64,000 nucleotides of DNA from Sycobia sp. Sy_11 (Eukaryota; Arthropoda; Insecta; Hymenoptera; Epichrysomallidae): contig JACCIC010000139.1 of NCBI GenBank assembly GCA_018907035.1, forward strand, positions 620,001 to 684,000. Direction: 5' to 3'. Of the stretch, positions 52,719 to 64,000 are shown piece after piece. Below the pieces are notes generated by a model. The model saw only the letters and a list, made by a program, of their open reading frames with translations. It was not told the DNA's origin and ran no database searches. Position 1 is the stretch's first letter. Every line of letters begins with the position of its first letter. The translations under genes and the position numbers were made by a program.

Positions 52719-54273
52719 GAATAGTCATTTGTTCGCTGTCGAATGAACGAGTAAATTTAAAGATATTCTGTAAATCCGGGAATTTATACATTTCAGGATG
52801 AATAATGGCGATGCGAACAAAGCGATGAAAACCATTTTGAGATATGGCCGATGAGGCGAATAAATTTTATATAAATTAAATTTCTTGCGCTTTTAATTTT
52901 AATCTTACGAAAATGTTATTAAGCCGACAGAATCATTAGTGGACGTGATTTGTGTCTTATTATACTTTATCATGCATTGGAATGTAAATCCTGAATAAGT
53001 ATACATAGTTAATCGAGAAATGTGCGTTTTAAGAAAATTACGGCCACTGTATGAGTCAAGAAAGGGCAATCTGAGAAGGAACTGTAAATGAAATATTGTG
53101 ACACTTCAAATAATGTGCATAATATCTTGAAAATATTTAAGCTTACTAAAACAATGAAAGGCGCTTCCACCTTTTCTATTAAAATATAATATATCTAGCT
53201 CCAAATTTGTTCAAAACTTTAAACAGCGTTAGCAAAAATGAATATATAATCGATTTAATATCTGCTCTTACGGGGTTTTCTTTATAATTAATATATAAAT
53301 TCTATGACCAAAATATACTCCACCGAAAAAAAGTGTAATTTTTCTAATATATTTTTAAGATTAATTCAGAATAATAAAAAATAATCTAGGTTCATAAAGT
53401 TTATTTTGAGAAAAATTAATGGAAAGTACGAAAAATCATTTTTTATTACTGTATTGTTGCCTTTAATATTCGTGAACAACGAGTTTATTTAGATCATTGT
53501 TCGAGAAATTTGATTGTACCACAAATCATTGTTAAAATTTAAATCTGAATTCTTAATTCCTCTATAATTCCTTGTTTTCACAATAAAATATTGATTATAA
53601 TAATTGGCAGCTTAATTTAATATTGAGGACATTATAAATGATTAACGGGAAAAATTAACATTTCGGAAAGGATCGGAGATTTTAGAGATAATTATAATAG
53701 CAACAATACTTTAAGATTATTTTTAAAAATGTACCTAAAATATGTATTATAGTATTCAAATGCAAGTTAAAAAAAAAGAAGATTTTTATAGGACTATTCG
53801 GAATTATATTAATTAACTGATTTTTTGCGTTTATTTTAAATGATCCAATCAATAATTTAACTTTTATTTATAGTGTGACTAATGTATCTTCTGAACTTCT
53901 GGCATGAAAGACAGTCATATCTCCTGAATTAACACAGAATTTCTCTCTCGTCTGATTTATATCTTCAAAACGAAAAAAAAAAATTAAAAAGAAAAACAGT
54001 CATTGGTCGAATTAATTATTACACGACGAAAGGTAAACATGAGACATTAATCCAGTATTGAATTTATATCAACGTCTTTCAGATCTGTGACAGATTACAA
54101 TCATACTGAATTGGAATGTAATATTTATAATTTTTTTAGGATACGTAAGCAAATAATAGAATATAAAATTTAAAAAATAAGAATCTTTAATAATCGAAAT
54201 ATATAATAATTAGAGCAGACTAATTAATGTATTTTTTACTGAAATTTTTAATAATTTCTTTAAAATTTGATAT

Positions 54274-54315
54274 TCGACTATTAATTCTATTGAGTCGACT
54301 ATTAATTCTATTGAA
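54274..54315. repeat. 21-bp tandem duplication
   Basis: The unit TCGACTATTAATTCTATTGA plus one base occurs twice head to tail with one mismatch at its last base. Confidence 0.9.
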
Positions 54316-55648
54316 TAATTTAATTTACAATTAAAAACAAAAGATGCTTTCCTATTCTATAGAATGTTGCGTATTACGATTTATAAAAATTAAAATATAT
54401 AATGCTATGTTTTCATTACAAAATTATTTTATTATGCAATTATAATAATGATAAATTTAACACGTACATATAAGATACATACTTTAAATAAGAAATATTA
54501 GAACAATTTTAATTCAATCTATTATAATATAATTTTAGAAGCTACAAAAAATTGAATTCCGGTGCGTTCAACTTTGGCTCTCGTCATAAATGTACGTATC
54601 CGTGCTCTATATGTTGTTTTTAAATCTAAATAATGCAAAAAAATTATAAATAATGCAAAAAATTCACAGTATACTGCATTATTTCTTTTTGTACTATATA
54701 ATATTGCGTCTATGTGTGCAATTTACTTAAGTCAATCAAGCAGTTTTATTTTTAAACATATTAATTATAAATTAATCTCTAAAAATTAATTTAAAAATAT
54801 AAATTTATCAATTTTTGAATACAATATATTAAATGAAAATTTATTTTTTCTTATCATAAGTGAAAATTTTGCTACTGCAGCAGGTTCGATTATTTATCAT
54901 TAAAGCGCGTTAAGTATTTACTTATCTTAACTAGGCTTCGTTTACAGTGCGTGTTTTATTATATTTCCACTAGACTAAACGATTAAAATACATCGTGTGC
55001 AGTTCCAAACATGGAATTGTACAAAGATTAAGAATTTCTCTAAAACAAGATAAAATTAGGATTTATTCTGTTTTATTATGATGGGAAGAAAAATTATTTT
55101 ATAAGATATTGGTATTGTAAAAATATAAAATACTAATGTTAGCAAAAATGTTTTTCTTTATATAGGATAATTATAGAACCAAATTTCACGCACAGTAAAA
55201 ATAATGAAAGCACTAACATTCGTGCGCGATAACGCTATTCAGGAATATTTGTTGCACAATATCGTCGACTTCGTCTGAAATTTTTTACTCTTTACCGTTC
55301 TATCTAAGTAAATAATTCATTTTTATTAATCAATGAAAAGAAATTTGGACAGAGTGAAATAAGATTAAATTCCCAACTGGTTTTTTTAATTCAAACCTGT
55401 ACTACCCAAAATTTGATAAAAATAAACAAATTAAAATATTATCTAATGAATTATTTTGTCAGTATACACTTTTTAAAGCACGTACTTTAATATCTGTAAT
55501 ATCCGAATTAAAGGATAAAAATAACGAATATCTTCGCCTGTTAATACACACACGAAACCGATTAATCTAATCTGACGCGTAAATAATAGGGGTAGAGCAG
55601 GTGTCGATTCGATTACGCGCGGACAGTTATCATTTACTAGTTGCAACC

Positions 55649-55706
55649 ATGACACGGCTCGTACTCCTCGCTTTGGCTACACTATGTTTCACGCAATTTA
55701 TCAGTG
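55649..55706 (+). CDS. carboxypeptidase exon 1, signal peptide
   Basis: Encodes MTRLVLLALATLCFTQFIS and the first base of a Val codon. The basic residue near the start and the hydrophobic core LVLLALATLCF fit a secretory signal peptide. This ATG is chosen because the donor GTAAGC at 55707 leaves phase 1, exactly what exon 2 needs. Confidence 0.85.
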
Positions 55707-58700
55707 GTAAGCTGCACGTTAACTACTTAAGATTTAAAATGATAGTTCGGTTAATTGGTGATAATCGAATTTTACTGCCTATATGACCGGTTTTCTGAAG
55801 TACGACTTGAAATAAAACAATTTTAGTTGAAAATTTTCATTTCTTAATGTTAGAAATAATTATTATATGCATTAAATAAAGTCTAATGATTAAGATGTAA
55901 GTTAAATAATTTTTCATATTTGATGTGCATTATTAAAAAAACCTCCTTGTTAGATAATGTGACATTCACTTTTCTATTACCAAATTCTATCGTCAAATCA
56001 ATTCTTCAATTGACAAAGTCGAAAAAGTGAATCTTACGAATTAAACATTGCCATCGCGATTACAGAAAATTCTGTAGCCATGTGAGACATTTTTTTATAC
56101 CACAATTTTCGGTATGGCTTTTATGTTCGTTATATGATATTTATAAAGTTTAAATGGGTTCTTCTATGCCACAATTTGAGCTGTAAATATAAAATAAAAA
56201 GTGCGACGCAGCTGAATCAGGTGATTATGCCCAAACGATCTTCGTCGATACGGTGGTTAATCGATTGTATTTATTGCGTGCTTGGCTTTTATAATTTATA
56301 TAAACGTTGATAATCGTCGCTCAATCAGACCACGTGCTTTCGTCATACGATATATCCACGAATTGTCTTGTCAAAATTTCGGCCACTTTCTTCAAAGTAC
56401 TTACTTCGGTCTGTTCTTCTAACATGATCGGTAATTATGAATTGCACCACAAATGCGAACGCAAACTATCAGCATCATTTGGATTCTTGAACGATCCATG
56501 AATGAAAAGATTCGAGCCATGGTCGAAAAGATTGGTTCCATTTATAAGTCTCATGGATTTTTGATAAAATAAATAAACCGTTTCCTCTATTTCTCAAGAT
56601 TCGACATGCAAATTTTCGTTCGTAATACAAAATTTTGAGAGAAAAATCTTTCTTCAATCTTTTTTTTTCTTTTTTTTTGATGAATGAGATGCACCGATTG
56701 TTCAACAAAAAAAAAAACTAATTGATAGCTCGATTAAATATTTTAAGGTATAATCGCTAAAACAGTCGACAAAAATTCATTAAACGCGTTACTCAACGCA
56801 TGCATTCTAACGAAGCGCTTTTCAAACCAAGCATTTCCTTGGGGATTATGTATGTAAAAAAAATCTGGTTTTCGCGTTTCCGTATTCAGCGGATAAAAGG
56901 CGCCGTCCTGAAAAACAGACGCGACACTACACATGGAGAACGAACGCCGGGCCGTTCGTTTGCATTTCTACTTTACGCCGTTTCACCAATCCAAACATTA
57001 TATACTTACATATTCATAGTGTGTGCGCGCGCGCGCGCGCTTTACGGAAGTCACGGGCTACCGTGCGCCTCGCGCATAGAATATTTGCCCATTGATTGTT
57101 GTTCTCGAGTAAAAGCCGCCCAGTCCAGAACTGAGTCTCTCCGTCCTTGCAAAGAGAGAATCATCGATTGTGCCGTGCGTTAAATTTTCAACTAATTATT
57201 CTAAACGAACAGGGAAATTTTATTTCTCGTATCGGATCAGACTGGTTTTATACAAATATATAGTGCATATCTATTACAAAATTATTTCTTCAAAATATGT
57301 TTGAATTTTCTAATTATTCGTAAACGTATTTATAATCTCAAGAATCTTGTTTGCCCAAAGTAAGCTCAATTTTATGGGAACGGATTTATTAAGTTTATGT
57401 GTTAATAGTTTATTTATTAATCACATAGTAAATAATAAAAAAACGTATGAAAGTAACATGTGCATTTATTATATTGCAATTAAGTGATAAAAATAGATAT
57501 CATAAGAACTGTTGCTTTATTCTATACAATTATAGCCAATAAATGTGTTTCAATTTCTTTAAATTTCGTAAAGCTCCTAATCTCGTACTTGGATAAGGCG
57601 TTCTCATTTATTGAGAGTTCACAATACATTATTCGGGGTATTTTAAGCCATGTTAAACGATAGAAATTATCTATAACGAAAGCATCTATTTAAGATACTG
57701 ATAAAAAATGATAAACAATCTAATTTTATCAGAATCATTGCGCTATGATCGATAGATTCTTCGATACTTTTATTACGTATCAGCGGTTCAGTGATAGCTC
57801 GTCACGCTTCGAAACTCCACAAAAACGTTTCGTAATGATATTTAACATTAGATTGCACCTAAACACTTATATCCGTACAAATACCTAATTTCCGCGTCGG
57901 AAAAGATTCTTATTCCCTGCTGAATTTGCGACACTTCAAACTCAATGCATCTTTCAGAAGAAAATTTGCAAAAGATATCTTATAAGACCCCATCTTCCCT
58001 CTTGCACGCAGTTGAAAGCAGACAGGGCGTCGGTTCCGGCGAGCAAGAATGGGGCTTCGTGTCCGTGAGGACTGGCGCTCGGATGTTCTGGTGGCTGTAC
58101 TTTACGACGAACGCGAAAGTCAGCTCCGTCTATGACAAGCCTCTGCTCATCTGGCTTCAGGGTGGCCCGGGCGCCTCGTCTTGCGGCTACGGAAACTTCG
58201 AGGAGATCGGGCCCTACGACTTGAATCTGCAACCACGCAATTACACCTGGGTACTGTGAAATGTTTATCCGACCGAATGAGACTCGACAGAGAACATCGG
58301 TTTAATTTAAAGCGATAAATGGTCCGATGACGATTATAATCAGGGAGAAGGCGATTCGAAAAAGACTTGTCCGGAATTAAAAGAATTGTCATTGCAAGGA
58401 AGAACAGTTTTTATTTTAGATTTATAGTAGAAATTGGTTTAGTTAAATATTCTCGTTGTGTCACGATTGCGTATTTTATACAGATAATAAATTAAAATAT
58501 CGATCTTCGAATTGGTATAATAAATTTATACGGAAATTAAAGCTTTCTCTTTGTGTTTTTTTTTTTACAAGTAATACAATAAAACTAAATACATGCCTTT
58601 ACACAGTAATTTTAACTCGTATAAATTGTCTAGTATCGCACTACTGACAAGGAGAAGCTATCAATATAATAACGGATCTGGTGTATTGATTGAGCGAGGT

Positions 58701-61700
58701 AACATTGACTATCTCCAAAATCAGCCCTGTAAAGTTTTAGGACCTAACGCTGTCTAATACGAAACAAGCGATACTAAATACTCTATTTTTATCTATTTAA
58801 AGTCTCAATCAAACGATTTTTCTTTTACGACGTCTACTTTCGGCAAAAACTTCGAGAAAAATATAAATTTTAAATAAAAAAAGGTTCTGATAAACTTTGG
58901 TCTGAAAATTGTAGTATCTTAATTTTTATCAATTGAAGATATCGACTGAATTTACACAAGTTGACGAATTTATACACATTAATTATTAGAACTTTACAGA
59001 GATTATTTTTGAAACCATCAGAATTAACTCTAAGCTTCACCAAAACTGTTCCCAAATCTGATAACTTCTACTTGCAAATCTAAGTAATTTTGCACGAGGA
59101 GAAAAGCAATCTATTATTAGTATTGCTGTATTAAATTCAGTGTGCTTTAACCGATTTTCTGTTATAGGTTAAAGACTACAATGTTCTTTTCATTGACAAT
59201 CCTGTGGGTACGGGATTCAGTGTCGTCGATCATAAAAAATTTTTCACTAGGACCAATGCTGAAATAGCCAGAGATCTACTTGAGACTGTCAAGGATATTT
59301 ACAAAAAACTACCAAACTTCCAAAATGTACCAGTTTACATTACTTCCGAATCATACGGAGGTAAGATGGCTGCTGAATTTGCCCTACTGTGGCATAAGGT
59401 ATACTTTGATCTTATACTAAGTAAACTAATAAAACGCCCCCAAAGAATTGCTCCTATGAGTGAAATTATATTCAAAACATAATATAATCTAGATAATTCA
59501 TTTGCTTTAAAATAATAATAATAAATGAGAAATGAAAAATGAAAATAAGGTAAAATAGAATATTACTACTGATTTTAGTACTACGAGTGAATTGTTAAAG
59601 AAATTGAAATGAATTGTAGTATTGGATATAAGATCGTTAATAGAAGAGTAAAGAAAATATGTTGATTATCAGTTTAATTTTTAAGCAAAGTGAAATAATC
59701 TACTGAAATTTTCTATTGCAAGACAACTGAATTTTTCTTAATTATAGTTCAAATATACCCTTGCTAATATTTTTATGCTTCTCATTAGGTATATTTTAGA
59801 AAATTAAGGTTTATCTTATTAATGCCCTATTTTATGATTGAACCATAATTCATCAAACGCTCTAACTACGTTAATAAGTCATAATTAAATTGATTTATTA
59901 ATCAAAATGTTATTCAAACTACGTTTCATCTCTAACATTTAAACATTAATTATTATACATGTGTAGGCAGAAAAATCTGGACAAATAAAAAGCAAACTCA
60001 GAGGTGTTGGTCTTGGCGACTCCTGGATTTCCCCGATCGATAGTGTACTCACCTGGGCACCGTATCTTCTGCAACTGGTAATGTCAAATAGTTGGAATAC
60101 GTTCCTAAGATAATTTACTATAATCTTAAACGTATCGTTTTACACTTCGTCAAACGAATAAATTGTACGTTAGAAGCTCATTATAAACAGTTTACGGCGT
60201 TCTTATAGTGATTTTACAGAAAATTTAAGTAACAATATACATTTCACTAAAATTATATCGTGATTCAATTTCGAGCATGGAGATAATGTTAGATATGTCG
60301 ATTGAAATTGTACTGTTGATAGATTTGTCCAAAGTCTGCGTATAGTTAAAATGGATTATCCGATATCTGAAAAGGCTTTAGGATGATGGTCGCGTGTCGT
60401 TATCATTGGTGTAATCGAAATCTTTTACGGAATCAATACTAAAATAGGTGTATTTTTTAACAATAGGGCTTGGTAGATACGGAAGGCTTTGAAAAAATCG
60501 ACGAAGCCGCTCATGAAGTAGGCAGGGCCGTGAAAGTTGGCGAATGGAGAAAAGCGACGGAACTTTGGTCGAACACAGAATCCGTAATTTTAAATGTGAC
60601 GAATAATGTCGACTTTTATAATGTCTTAACGAAGATGAACCCAGCAGACCAAGGAGATGATTATGATGATTCCGTAAAGTTTACCAAAAGTATATCGAAC
60701 AAGTTAATATAACATTAGAAATAAAATAAAAAGTTAGATCTTAAAATTGTTGAGAAACACTTGAAAGTATTTTCGCGACTATCGAACTTAATATTGGAAA
60801 TTCGTAAAAGCCATCGAACAATCATACAATGGCACAATAGTATAATCATAAAATTGGATTGTTATATCTTGAACATTAAAATATGATTCACATCAATCAC
60901 TATAATGTCATGCGATATTAATCAATAGAAAAAGACCAGATTTTGAATGAAATGATGAAATTTAATTATTGGAATGTATAATATCAATTTGGATACATTG
61001 ATGAATTGTTTTAAATTGCAGAGTAACCGCCATTAAACCGATACGATTTGAGATTGCATACTACGCTTGTTATGATTATAATAAATATAGATAGAAATGA
61101 ATCATATTAAAATAGATAATTCATACAGTCATGAATAAAATATTCAGCATTTCTGAGCATTGTTCTTTAAATTCAACTAATAGGAAAATGAATTATAAAC
61201 TATAATTAAAGAGTTTTAAGATAACAAAAATATTTTGCTCTGACTAGCATTGGTATAAATTACAGTAGTTTCAAAAATAATAAATATTGTTTCATACAAA
61301 GAAGGATACATTCCAAATTATTCCTTGAAAAACTTTCAGGTCGCTAAAAATTTATTAATAATGTAGGATACATATTTAGTTAGGTTACTTAAAACACGGA
61401 AAATTGAATGAAATTAAAAAAATAGAAAAATGATCAATAAAAAATTTTAAAGCTCTACAAATAAATGAAAATTGTCAGTTAAAGACAAAGGATTGGTATT
61501 TTGCTTTGGTTGTCTAGCAGTCAAGTCGATTTCCCTTGATAGGAATTTAAAATACTATTTCAAAGTCAAACTTATGTTTTCTAAAAGACCCTGTACTTAA
61601 TCTAGAAAGAAATATAATGAAAGATAATAAAAATATTTATATTTAAATATATCTTTGAACATTGTAATAAGTGGAACTTCAATTTGAAAGTTATGATAAA

Positions 61701-61863
61701 AGTGAAAAAAGCAACTGTAAAATGATTCAAAATGAACTAATGGAGGGGTAAAAGTGAAACAACTAATGTCTATAATTTTTCTTAGTCTATGCAATTTTCT
61801 TGAATAAACAGCAAATAAAAGACCATATTAGTGTAAAAAAAATTTACTCAATTCATTTTCGAA

Positions 61864-61923
<60 letters not shown>

Positions 61924-62722
61924 TCTCAAATAAACTTGTTCTTTATAGAATCAAGATGAAAACCAAGATGACCTATGGGCAGCCAGAGAAAAATAGAAAA
62001 CCTTTTTCTCATTTTTTCTGGATAAATACCCAATTACGCAAAAGTTTTCCGTGAACTAAGTTGACAATTCTTCTTTATTCGCGAACCAAATAGTCAAGTT
62101 AATAATATCATAAAAGCACGAGTCCTGAATGTACTAATAAAAATCTACTGTCGTTTATTTACTATACAGCATTTTTCGAGAGGACACTGGACGCTGAAAC
62201 GCAGAAACTGAGCGCACTGATGAACACCAAGGTAAAGACCGCCCTGAACGTGAACACGACGTGGGGAGCTCAAAGCGGCGATGTCTTCGCGATGCTCGCT
62301 CCAAATTTCATGAGACCTGTCACTCACATAGGTACCTTTCGATTATATGTAATAATAATTTTTTTCCGCAATGCCTGCAAGTTTTCTTTGAGAAATATCG
62401 TCACATTTCGAAAAATCAAAAGATATTTTGATACGAGATCTTATTATTTCCTAAAGATTATCATTTGCTATTTCTTAAAAATTAGTCATTTCGATATTTA
62501 TTACTTGTCTGACTGACGTGTAAAATAATGCATTGATTGATGCGTATCAATAAATCGATCACGAAAGCGGTTTATGGGTACGCCATATACGTGTGTATAT
62601 AAGTAATGTTCTTATGACTAAATATTTCACGTCGCCCGGCGCAGTCGAGGCTTTACTGAACGAGACCGACCTCAAAGTCTTCGTGTACACCGGCCAACTG
62701 GACCTGATCGTCGACACGCCAG
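55649..62722 (+). CDS. serine carboxypeptidase, SCPEP1/RISC-like, 3' partial
   Basis: Peptidase family S10 enzymes remove C-terminal residues from peptides at acidic pH in the lysosome, secretory granules or outside the cell. Seven exons (55649-55706, 58012-58250, 59168-59398, 59967-60077, 60467-60689, 62170-62331, 62645-62722) give 367 complete codons. Seen in order: signal peptide (1-19), MFWWLY (44-49), WLQGGPGASS (67-76), DNPVGTGFS (109-117), ESYGG with the nucleophile Ser161, GDSWISP (193-199), TELWSNTE, FYNVLTK, and GQLDLIVDT with catalytic Asp361. Sequons at Asn96, Asn256, Asn316 and Asn347 suggest glycosylation. Introns are 2305, 917, 568, 389, 1480 and 313 bp, all GT..AG, and the phases agree. 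The GQLDLIVDT and GDSWISP forms point to the retinoid-inducible type and not the vitellogenic CPVL type. The catalytic His and the stop lie past the window. Its physiological substrate is unknown. Confidence 0.93.
56780..57190. other. CpG-rich block inside intron 1
   Basis: G+C and CpG are raised relative to the rest of the intron, with GTGTGCGCGCGCGCGCGCGC at 57021-57040. The 127-codon frame at 56800-57183 has no domain and is probably compositional. A first-intron enhancer or alternative promoter is possible but not shown. Confidence 0.4.
57019..57040. repeat. (GT)n(GC)n alternating tract
   Basis: 22 bases of alternating purine and pyrimidine, mainly GC dinucleotides. Confidence 0.95.
58012..58250 (+). 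CDS. carboxypeptidase exon 2
   Basis: Follows a polypyrimidine-rich acceptor ending CACGCAG and ends at the donor GTACTG. Encodes EWGFVSVRTGARMFWWLY and the conserved oxyanion segment WLQGGPGASS, then GNFEEIGP. Its G+C is well above the flanking introns. Confidence 0.95.
58251..59167 (+). other. intron 2 of the carboxypeptidase gene
   Basis: A 917-bp AT-rich intron, GTACTG to TTATAG. It carries copy B of the dispersed repeat at 58689-58757. Confidence 0.85.
58689..58757. repeat. dispersed repeat, copy B
   Basis: Ungapped match of about 80% over 69 bases to 11702-11770 in the same orientation, lying within intron 2 in the sense direction. Confidence 0.7.
59168..59398 (+). CDS. carboxypeptidase exon 3, nucleophile
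   Basis: 77 codons in phase 0 at both ends. Encodes DNPVGTGFS and the active-site motif SESYGGKMAAEFALLWHK. Ser161 of ESYGG is the expected nucleophile. Donor GTATAC. Confidence 0.95.
59399..59966 (+). other. intron 3 of the carboxypeptidase gene
   Basis: A 568-bp AT-rich intron, GTATAC to TGTGTAG. Nothing else is seen in it. Confidence 0.85.
59967..60077 (+). CDS. carboxypeptidase exon 4
   Basis: 37 codons, phase 0 at both ends, acceptor TGTGTAG and donor GTAATG. Encodes RGVGLGDSWISPIDSVLTWA, a strongly conserved block of this subfamily. Confidence 0.95.
60078..60466 (+). other. intron 4 of the carboxypeptidase gene
   Basis: A 389-bp AT-rich intron, GTAATG to CAATAG. Nothing else is seen in it. 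Confidence 0.85.
60467..60689 (+). CDS. carboxypeptidase exon 5
   Basis: 74 codons plus one base. Encodes the helical cap region with GEWRKATELWSNTES and VDFYNVLTK, then an acidic stretch, DQGDDYDD. The donor GTATAT at 60690 is inferred from the phase match with exon 6; without it the frame reads on to a stop at 60710-60712. Confidence 0.85.
60690..62169 (+). other. intron 5 of the carboxypeptidase gene
   Basis: A 1480-bp AT-rich intron, GTATAT to CTATACAG, with a (TA)n microsatellite at 61868-61919. No extra exon was recognised, and the protein alignment does not demand one. Confidence 0.78.
61868..61919. repeat. (TA)n microsatellite in intron 5
   Basis: Pure TA tract of about 52 bp. Confidence 0.97.
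62170..62331 (+). CDS. carboxypeptidase exon 6
   Basis: Completes a Thr codon and then encodes LDAETQKLSALMNTKVKTAL, TTWGAQSGDVFAML and APNFMRPVTHI. The WG.QSGDVF and F.(R/K)PV.. pattern matches the corresponding family segment. Donor GTACCT, leaving phase 1. Confidence 0.9.
62645..62722 (+). CDS. carboxypeptidase exon 7, catalytic Asp
   Basis: Completes a Val codon and encodes EALLNETDLKVFVYTG and QLDLIVDTP plus one base. Asp361 in QLDLIV is the expected catalytic Asp. The acceptor GGCGCAG has a poor pyrimidine tract; the donor GTAAAT is standard. The next exon is not in the window. Confidence 0.9.
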
Positions 62723-64000
62723 GTAAATTTTTCCTTTTTGTCTTTTCGCCTTTTTCATTTTATTTTGGACATTATACTTTATGCAAGTCCAAACGCACCG
62801 CGCCGCCGGTTGTGTAATCTGCAAACGTTTTACACGCGGAACGTGAATGTATATATATACATTGAACAAAAAATATATATATATATATATATACATATAT
62901 AGTCTTCATCGATGGGCCTTTACATTTTATGGTGCTTGCGCGGGGATTAAGTCCCGTGACGGAATTTCGTTTTGCACGGCTTCGATTGCGTACCGTGCAA
63001 ATGAAAGGAGAAAGTTGGCACATTTCTCACTTGTGATTTTTATAATCAGTATTGATTGAAAGTAAAATTTTCTCGGTTGTTTGTTCATATGCATATGGTA
63101 TATACATATATAATTTTACGTACATTATAAATTTTTATTTGGAATTTATCAAATAGAACTGCTGCGTACGAAAAAATTCTCTGCGATGAATTACATAAAA
63201 GACTTCGTTTTTTTTTTAATTTCTTTCTTCTGCAAGGTCGACGATTAAAGGAAAGAAAAAAGTAAACGTATTAAATTAAAAATTGCAGTCAATTTTATTT
63301 GATTACGACGATTATAGAAACAATAGAAAGCATACGGTTAAAAATGGTATTTTATTTCTTAATGAATTTGAACCACTGAAATAAATTTACTCTGCAAATA
63401 TTGGTTAAGTAATAGAGCATAACTTTTATTACAAAAAGTTCACGGTATAGAGTCATGTAGCTTTTATTTAAATTACTTAGTACGTAGTTCACTTTTAAAT
63501 TTGCAAATATGAATAACAATTGGATGAATAACAATTGCTTTAATTTACAAACTGTTCGACAGTGTCCAGCAAGTATTATTCAGTATTATTGAGACTTGCA
63601 CAAATTATCAAATAATTTGAACACTTCATTCCATTCTTTTAATGTACTATATAACAAAACTACAATGCATTGAATATAAACGATATACTTCTATTTAAGT
63701 ATTTAAAGTTCCCAGCTTTATATACACACTTTATATCCAGCTCTATATATCCAGCTTATTATTCACACGAATACAATTGTACCACAATCAGTTTAATAAA
63801 CGATCGCTGCAAGCATAACCGAATAATGATATTTCCATGATTAAAACAACACACTGGTACAAGTTATCTAATTTATAACTAAAAAGATAGTGAAAAAGGG
63901 TTAATCGCCTGATCATTTCTCGGAAAAAATTTTAATCAACACTAATCGAATCTAAGCTGTAATGCGTCGATTAAGCTCTCGTAGTATCTTAAAAAGAATT
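62723..64000 (+). other. start of intron 7, gene continues beyond window
   Basis: AT-rich, with a (TA)n run at 62873-62893. I looked for the expected exon bearing the GH.VP catalytic His motif and found none, so it should lie past 64000. Confidence 0.65.

Larger units (their letters stand above)
52441..55648. other. AT-rich DNA upstream of the carboxypeptidase gene
   Basis: No gene recognised. Contains an (AAAT)n tract and a 21-bp tandem duplication. The promoter of the downstream gene should lie at the right edge. ACAGTT at 55623-55628 matches the CAGT core of arthropod initiator elements and would give a 5' leader of about 24 bases; this is weak evidence. Confidence 0.4.
55707..58011 (+). 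other. intron 1 of the carboxypeptidase gene
   Basis: A 2305-bp intron, GTAAGC to CACGCAG. It contains a CpG-rich block at 56780-57190 with a (GC)n run, which may be an intronic regulatory element. No coding exon is evident inside; the open frame just upstream of exon 2 (57945-58011) is intronic. Confidence 0.8.

Noticed and set aside
57945..58011. In-frame ATG and codons upstream of exon 2, which could make a start without exon 1
   Set aside because: A good acceptor (CACGCAG) separates it, exon 1 gives a proper signal peptide in the right phase, and the upstream codons do not resemble the family.
60690..60712. Reading through the exon 5 donor to a stop, giving a short protein
   Set aside because: The GTATAT donor joins in phase to exon 6, which continues the family sequence.
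1..64000. Search by eye for tRNA B-box strings and common conserved insect microRNA seeds
   Set aside because: A few GGTTCGAAT-like strings occur, but none sits in a cloverleaf, and no familiar mature microRNA sequence was seen. A covariance-model scan would be decisive.

Overview
The window looks like a gene-poor stretch of an insect nuclear genome, most likely hymenopteran (ant, bee or wasp). This is an inference from four things: very AT-rich non-coding DNA broken by CpG-rich blocks, dozens of long (TA)n, (TG)n and (GA)n microsatellites, decayed Tc1/mariner relics, and one spliced insect gene. I see no prokaryotic or viral gene, CRISPR array, rRNA or tRNA.

The only gene I can name is at the right end. 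From 55649 onward the plus strand carries seven exons of a serine carboxypeptidase of family S10, of the retinoid-inducible (SCPEP1/RISC) type. All six introns in view have GT/AG ends and the codon phases fit at every junction. The 367 complete residues visible hold a signal peptide, the WLQGGPG oxyanion segment, the nucleophile motif ESYGG, GDSWISP, and GQLDLIVDT with the catalytic Asp. The exon or exons with the catalytic His and the stop codon lie beyond base 64000.

Bases 1 to about 55600 hold no convincing cellular gene. What can be supported there is a decayed mariner copy (about 34044-34881) with its right terminal repeat; a likely Tc1 scrap (about 9550-9670); a 245-bp TA-flanked fold-back element (13124-13368); and a dispersed repeat with one copy at 11702 and another inside intron 2 of the carboxypeptidase. 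There is also a duplicated homeodomain-type palindrome at 37602-37656, close to two CTCF-like motifs, and many microsatellites. About fifteen CpG-rich islands occur, and many have a (TA)n tract at the edge. Long reading frames in the islands or across the TA tracts (poly-IYIY) are compositional artefacts. A few frames in AT-rich DNA (5027-5329, 7757-8119 minus, 16762-17190) are unassigned and reported with low confidence.

Functionally, the carboxypeptidase should be a secreted or lysosomal glycoprotein exopeptidase. The desert upstream may be intergenic regulatory DNA or a very long intron of a gene whose exons lie elsewhere; the sequence alone does not decide. I found no clear sign of a new biological system. 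The best leads are the fold-back element, the shared dispersed repeat, and the homeodomain/CTCF-like cluster near 37.3-37.7 kb.
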